From Actinomycetota bacterium (GTDB lineage: Bacteria; Actinomycetota; Actinomycetes; S36-B12), in NCBI GenBank assembly GCA_009726075.1, contig WLND01000042.1, positions 1 through 8,811 of the forward strand: 8,811 nucleotides of DNA. Direction: 5' to 3'. Positions within the stretch are counted from its first letter, which is position 1. Each line of letters starts with the position of its first letter. The notes beneath the pieces were generated by a model. That model did no database searches. It saw only the letters and a list, made by a program, of their open reading frames with translations, and was not told where the DNA came from. Below, one piece after another: positions 6,645-8,811 of the stretch. Position numbers and translations under genes: made by a program.

Positions 6645-6674
6645 ATTGTGGCTTTGGGAGACTAGGCGGGTGAA
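6645..6674 (-). promoter_or_regulatory. Candidate leaderless promoter of DUF4307-greA
   Basis: On the minus strand TTCACC (6674-6669) and CACAAT (6650-6645) are spaced by 18 bases. The last T of the -10 box is seven bases before the A of the DUF4307 ATG, so transcription would start at or next to the start codon. Such leaderless genes are common in actinobacteria. The -35 half overlaps the first codons of mca. Confidence 0.5.
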
Positions 6675-7542
6675 TGAGCCCCTCCGCCTCATGGCGGTCC
6701 ATGCGCACCCCGACGACGAATCGAGCAAGGGCGCGGCCACGACGGCGAAATACGTGGCCGAGGGGGTCGAGGTCATGGTCGTCACCTGCACGGGCGGTGA
6801 GCGCGGCGACGTCCTGCACTCCCTGGCGGAGGACGACGTCCTGGCGCTGGGGCTGCTCGAAGTGCGCAGGCGAGAGATGGCCAGGGCTGCCGAGATCCTC
6901 GGGGTTCGGCATGCGTGGCTCGGATTCGAAGACTCGGGCTACCCGGAGGGCGATCCGCTGCCGCCGCTGCCCGAGGGATGCTTCGCCGACCTGCCGCTCG
7001 ACCAGACTGTGCCGCCGCTGGTGGCGCTGATCCGCGAGTTTCGGCCTCATGTCGTGACCACGTATGACGAGAACGGCGGCTACCCGCACCCCGATCACGT
7101 GCAGTGCCATGTCGTGACGATCGCCGCAGTCGACGCGGCCGCGGAGCCCGGAACCCTCCCCGGGGTCGGCGGCGAGCCGTGGCGCGTGTCGAAGGTGTAC
7201 TACAACCAGCAGTTCAGCCAGGCGCGCGTGCGCACACTGCACACCGCGATGATCGACGCCGACATCGAATCCCCGTACCACGACTGGGTCAAGCAGATCG
7301 AAGAAAGGCCCGACGACAGCCACCGCATCACGACCCGCGTGCAGGCCGCGGACTGGTTCGAGGTGCGCGACGATGCGCTGCGAGCCCACCGCACGCAGAT
7401 CGACCCGGAAGGGCAGTGGTTCAGGGTGCCGATCGACGTGCAACGATCAATCTGGCCGACCGAGGAGTTCGAACTCGCCCGGTCTTCCGTTGAATCCTCG
7501 TTTCCAGAGGACGATCTCTTCGCAGGATTGAGGACCACATGA
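6670..7542 (+). CDS. mca: Mycothiol S-conjugate amidase
   Basis: Mca is a cytosolic zinc amidase that splits mycothiol conjugates of electrophiles and drugs into glucosaminyl-inositol and an N-acetylcysteine conjugate (mercapturic acid) for export. The 290-residue protein has the LmbE/PIG-L fold signature HAHPDDESS (11-19) with zinc ligands His13 and Asp16. The third ligand, His143, lies in the Mca-typical YDENGGYPHPDH (132-143). The C-terminal half also fits, including DDALRAHRTQIDP and WPTEEFELARS, which separates Mca from the related deacetylase MshB. The GTG at 6670 is used because GGGAG (6656-6660) lies nine bases upstream and the Mca family starts here. The gene implies that the organism makes mycothiol. 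Its stop overlaps the next gene's start (ATGA), so the two are probably coupled. Confidence 0.96.
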   Translation: MNEPLRLMAVHAHPDDESSKGAATTAKYVAEGVEVMVVTCTGGERGDVLHSLAEDDVLALGLLEVRRREMARAAEILGVRHAWLGFEDSGYPEGDPLPPLPEGCFADLPLDQTVPPLVALIREFRPHVVTTYDENGGYPHPDHVQCHVVTIAAVDAAAEPGTLPGVGGEPWRVSKVYYNQQFSQARVRTLHTAMIDADIESPYHDWVKQIEERPDDSHRITTRVQAADWFEVRDDALRAHRTQIDPEGQWFRVPIDVQRSIWPTEEFELARSSVESSFPEDDLFAGLRTT

Positions 7543-7814
7543 TCACGCGCCTGGCGGATGAAGACCTGAGTTCGGTGATCGACGGGGCCGGGCCGATCGC
7601 CGGGCTCTTCATGGTGGTGCTGGCCATTGCCGTCTTCGTCATCTGGAAGTCGATGAACAAGCAGTTCAAGCGGATCGACCCGAACCTGCCGATGGGTCGC
7701 GATGACCGCATGCAGGCCGCTGACAGAACCCTGACGGCAGAGGCCGTGGAGCGCGGGGCGACTGACGAGGCACCGGGCGAGCAGGGCAAGGATGACGACC
7801 CGGCCGCAGGCTAG
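7539..7814 (+). CDS. Small single-span membrane protein next to mca (Rv1083-like position)
   Basis: The predicted protein has 91 residues: a short acidic N-terminus, one strongly hydrophobic span (about 19-36, IAGLFMVVLAIAVFVIW), a basic patch KSMNKQFKRIDP just after it, and a charged, disordered-looking tail. The positive residues after the span suggest an outside-in orientation with the tail in the cytoplasm. I recognise no enzyme motif. A small membrane protein directly after mca is also present in mycobacteria (Rv1083, as I recall), so the position looks conserved. It begins in the mca stop (ATGA) and overlaps SURF1 by 23 bases, so all three genes are likely translated from one message. 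Confidence 0.8.
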   Translation: MITRLADEDLSSVIDGAGPIAGLFMVVLAIAVFVIWKSMNKQFKRIDPNLPMGRDDRMQAADRTLTAEAVERGATDEAPGEQGKDDDPAAG

Positions 7815-8544
7815 CGATCTCCTGCGCCGGGCTGCTACGCCGCGCTGGCTCGGACTCGCAGCGATCGCCGTCGCGATCATGGTGGGCTGCGTGGGCCTCG
7901 GTCGCTGGCAATGGGACCGAACCCAGAACATCCTCAAGGCCGAGCGGGCCTCGCAGGGGGTGGCAGTGCCCGTCGGCGAGCTCATGGGGGTAGGCGAGCC
8001 ACTGCCCGACGAGTCGATCGGTCGACCGGTCACGGCGACCGGAAGCTATCTCCCGGCCGAGCAAGTTCTTGTGCTGCAACGTGTGTGGCACGACAAGGCC
8101 GGAATCTGGGTCCTCACGCCGATGCAACTCGCCGACGGTTCGATCGTCGGCGTCCTGCGTGGCTGGCTTCCATCGGAGTCATCGCCGGGCGTCCAGCCCC
8201 CGTCCGGGCGCGTGACGGTCACGGGGATCATGCACCCCAATGAGCGGTTCTACCCCGATGCCGTCACCGACGCGGGTACCGCGGTGTCGATATCGAGTGA
8301 TCGCCTGAGCGCCGTCTGGGGGTCGTCGACGAGATCGGGCTACGTGATGCTTACGTCCTCGAGCCCGTCGGAACAGCCGGCACCGCTCCCGGCGGATCCG
8401 ACCGTGCAGACCGCCGATGTTCCGTTCCCGCTGCAGAACTTCTTCTATGCCTTCCAGTGGTGGATCTTCGCCGGTTTCGTCGTGGTCGTATACGGCAGAT
8501 GGCTGTGGCTCGACACGACCGAGCCCCCGGTTGAGCAGCCCTGA
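7792..8544 (+). CDS. SURF1 family cytochrome oxidase biogenesis protein
   Basis: SURF1 proteins help assemble heme-copper cytochrome c oxidase, probably at the heme a insertion step, in the membrane. The 250-residue protein has the family plan: an N-terminal span (about 18-36) followed by GRWQWDR (37-43), an exported domain with GRPVTATGSY (77-86) and VLRGWLP (111-117), and a second span (about 217-240) opened by FFYAFQWWIFA. The ATG at 7792 has AGGG (7783-7786) five bases upstream and overlaps the preceding gene by 23 bases. No cox or ctaB genes are in the window, so the link to oxidase assembly rests on the family alone; the organism is presumably an aerobe with an aa3-type oxidase. Confidence 0.9.
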   Translation: MTTRPQASDLLRRAATPRWLGLAAIAVAIMVGCVGLGRWQWDRTQNILKAERASQGVAVPVGELMGVGEPLPDESIGRPVTATGSYLPAEQVLVLQRVWHDKAGIWVLTPMQLADGSIVGVLRGWLPSESSPGVQPPSGRVTVTGIMHPNERFYPDAVTDAGTAVSISSDRLSAVWGSSTRSGYVMLTSSSPSEQPAPLPADPTVQTADVPFPLQNFFYAFQWWIFAGFVVVVYGRWLWLDTTEPPVEQP

Positions 8545-8781
8545 ATTTCACGTTTTCGTCACGGGTATGGGCAGTGGCTCCCACTGGCGGTCGTTTCGGG
8601 ATATGCTCTCGTTTGGCAAGGCGAAGTCAGCACCACCGTTCTGAGATGCCCGCCCTGCGTCACTGAGGCGGGCATCGCATGTTTCTGGGCACGAGCACAG
8701 ATCAAGGACGAAGGTTCGAACAAGCTAGGCCACGTGTTGGGCGACCGTCCGACGCAACTTCGTGCAAGGAGAATGTGCATC
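8545..8781 (+). promoter_or_regulatory. Intergenic region and probable long leader of the cold-shock gene
   Basis: This gap of 237 bases has no reading frame I would call a gene. A -10-like TATGCT lies at 8602-8607 with no good -35 box. If used, it would give a leader of about 165-170 bases that includes the hairpin at 8645-8676. Downstream are an 8-base palindrome GTTCGAAC (8714-8721), CACGTG (8731-8736) and the ribosome binding site AAGGAG (8766-8771), ten bases before the ATG. Long structured leaders are known for cold-shock genes. Confidence 0.4.
8645..8676 (+). terminator. Strong 10-base-pair hairpin after SURF1
   Basis: GATGCCCGCC (8645-8654) pairs perfectly with GGCGGGCATC (8667-8676) across a 12-base loop. 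It is followed by GCATGTTTCT, a weak T-rich stretch. It most likely ends the mca-SURF1 transcript, about 100 bases after the SURF1 stop. If cspA is transcribed from near 8610, the same hairpin would sit in its leader and could act in attenuation. Confidence 0.65.
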
Positions 8782-8811
8782 ATGGCTCAAGGAACTGTTA
8801 AGTGGTTCAAC
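8782..8811 (+). CDS. cspA: Cold-shock protein, CspA family (first 10 codons; cut by the right edge)
   Basis: The frame reads MAQGTVKWFN to the end of the window. The GTVKWFN stretch is the very conserved start of CspA-type cold-shock proteins, small single-domain OB-fold proteins of about 65-70 residues that bind single-stranded RNA and DNA and melt RNA structure. A good AAGGAG site lies ten bases upstream. Only the first beta strand is visible, so which CspA paralogue this is, and whether the gene is intact, cannot be told. Confidence 0.88.
   Translation, partial: MAQGTVKWFN

Noticed and set aside
8705..8740. GGTTCGAA in the cspA leader considered as a tRNA T-arm remnant
   Set aside because: The flanking bases do not pair into a T stem and no acceptor or anticodon arm can be drawn; it is only a short palindrome.

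Overview
The window looks like an ordinary chromosomal segment from a high-GC actinobacterium. The base composition is high, Shine-Dalgarno-led GTG starts are common, and there is a gene for mycothiol S-conjugate amidase (Mca), an enzyme of mycothiol-making Actinomycetota. The set greA - DUF4307 - (divergent) mca - small membrane protein matches the arrangement I recall around Rv1080c-Rv1083 of Mycobacterium tuberculosis. I cannot name the genus.

Left part (1-4774): the start of an MFS transporter gene runs off the left edge on the minus strand. A divergent region of about 160 bases follows and holds a small degenerate repeat cluster. Then comes a tightly packed plus-strand series: an HExxH metallohydrolase of the TIGR04338 type, a DUF2786 protein, threonine ammonia-lyase (ilvA) with an ACT domain, and a DrrA/DrrB-type ABC exporter (ATPase and permease). 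The junctions are 11-base and 4-base overlaps, a 21-base gap and another 4-base overlap, so cotranscription and translational coupling are likely.

Middle (4775-6638): a gene for an exported protein with two cytochrome b5-like domains and an Asp/His-rich tail ends in a hairpin. That hairpin separates it from the convergent DUF4307-greA pair on the minus strand. DUF4307 has a promoter placed as expected for a leaderless transcript.

Right part (6670-8811): mca, a 91-residue single-span membrane protein and a SURF1-family protein form a second plus-strand series joined by overlaps. After a 237-base gap with a strong 10-base-pair hairpin, a CspA-family cold-shock gene begins and runs off the right edge.

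I see no phage, insertion sequence, CRISPR or defence system. The least explained elements are the metallohydrolase/DUF2786 pair, the secreted tandem cytochrome b5 protein, the repeat cluster at 272-353 and the long cspA leader.
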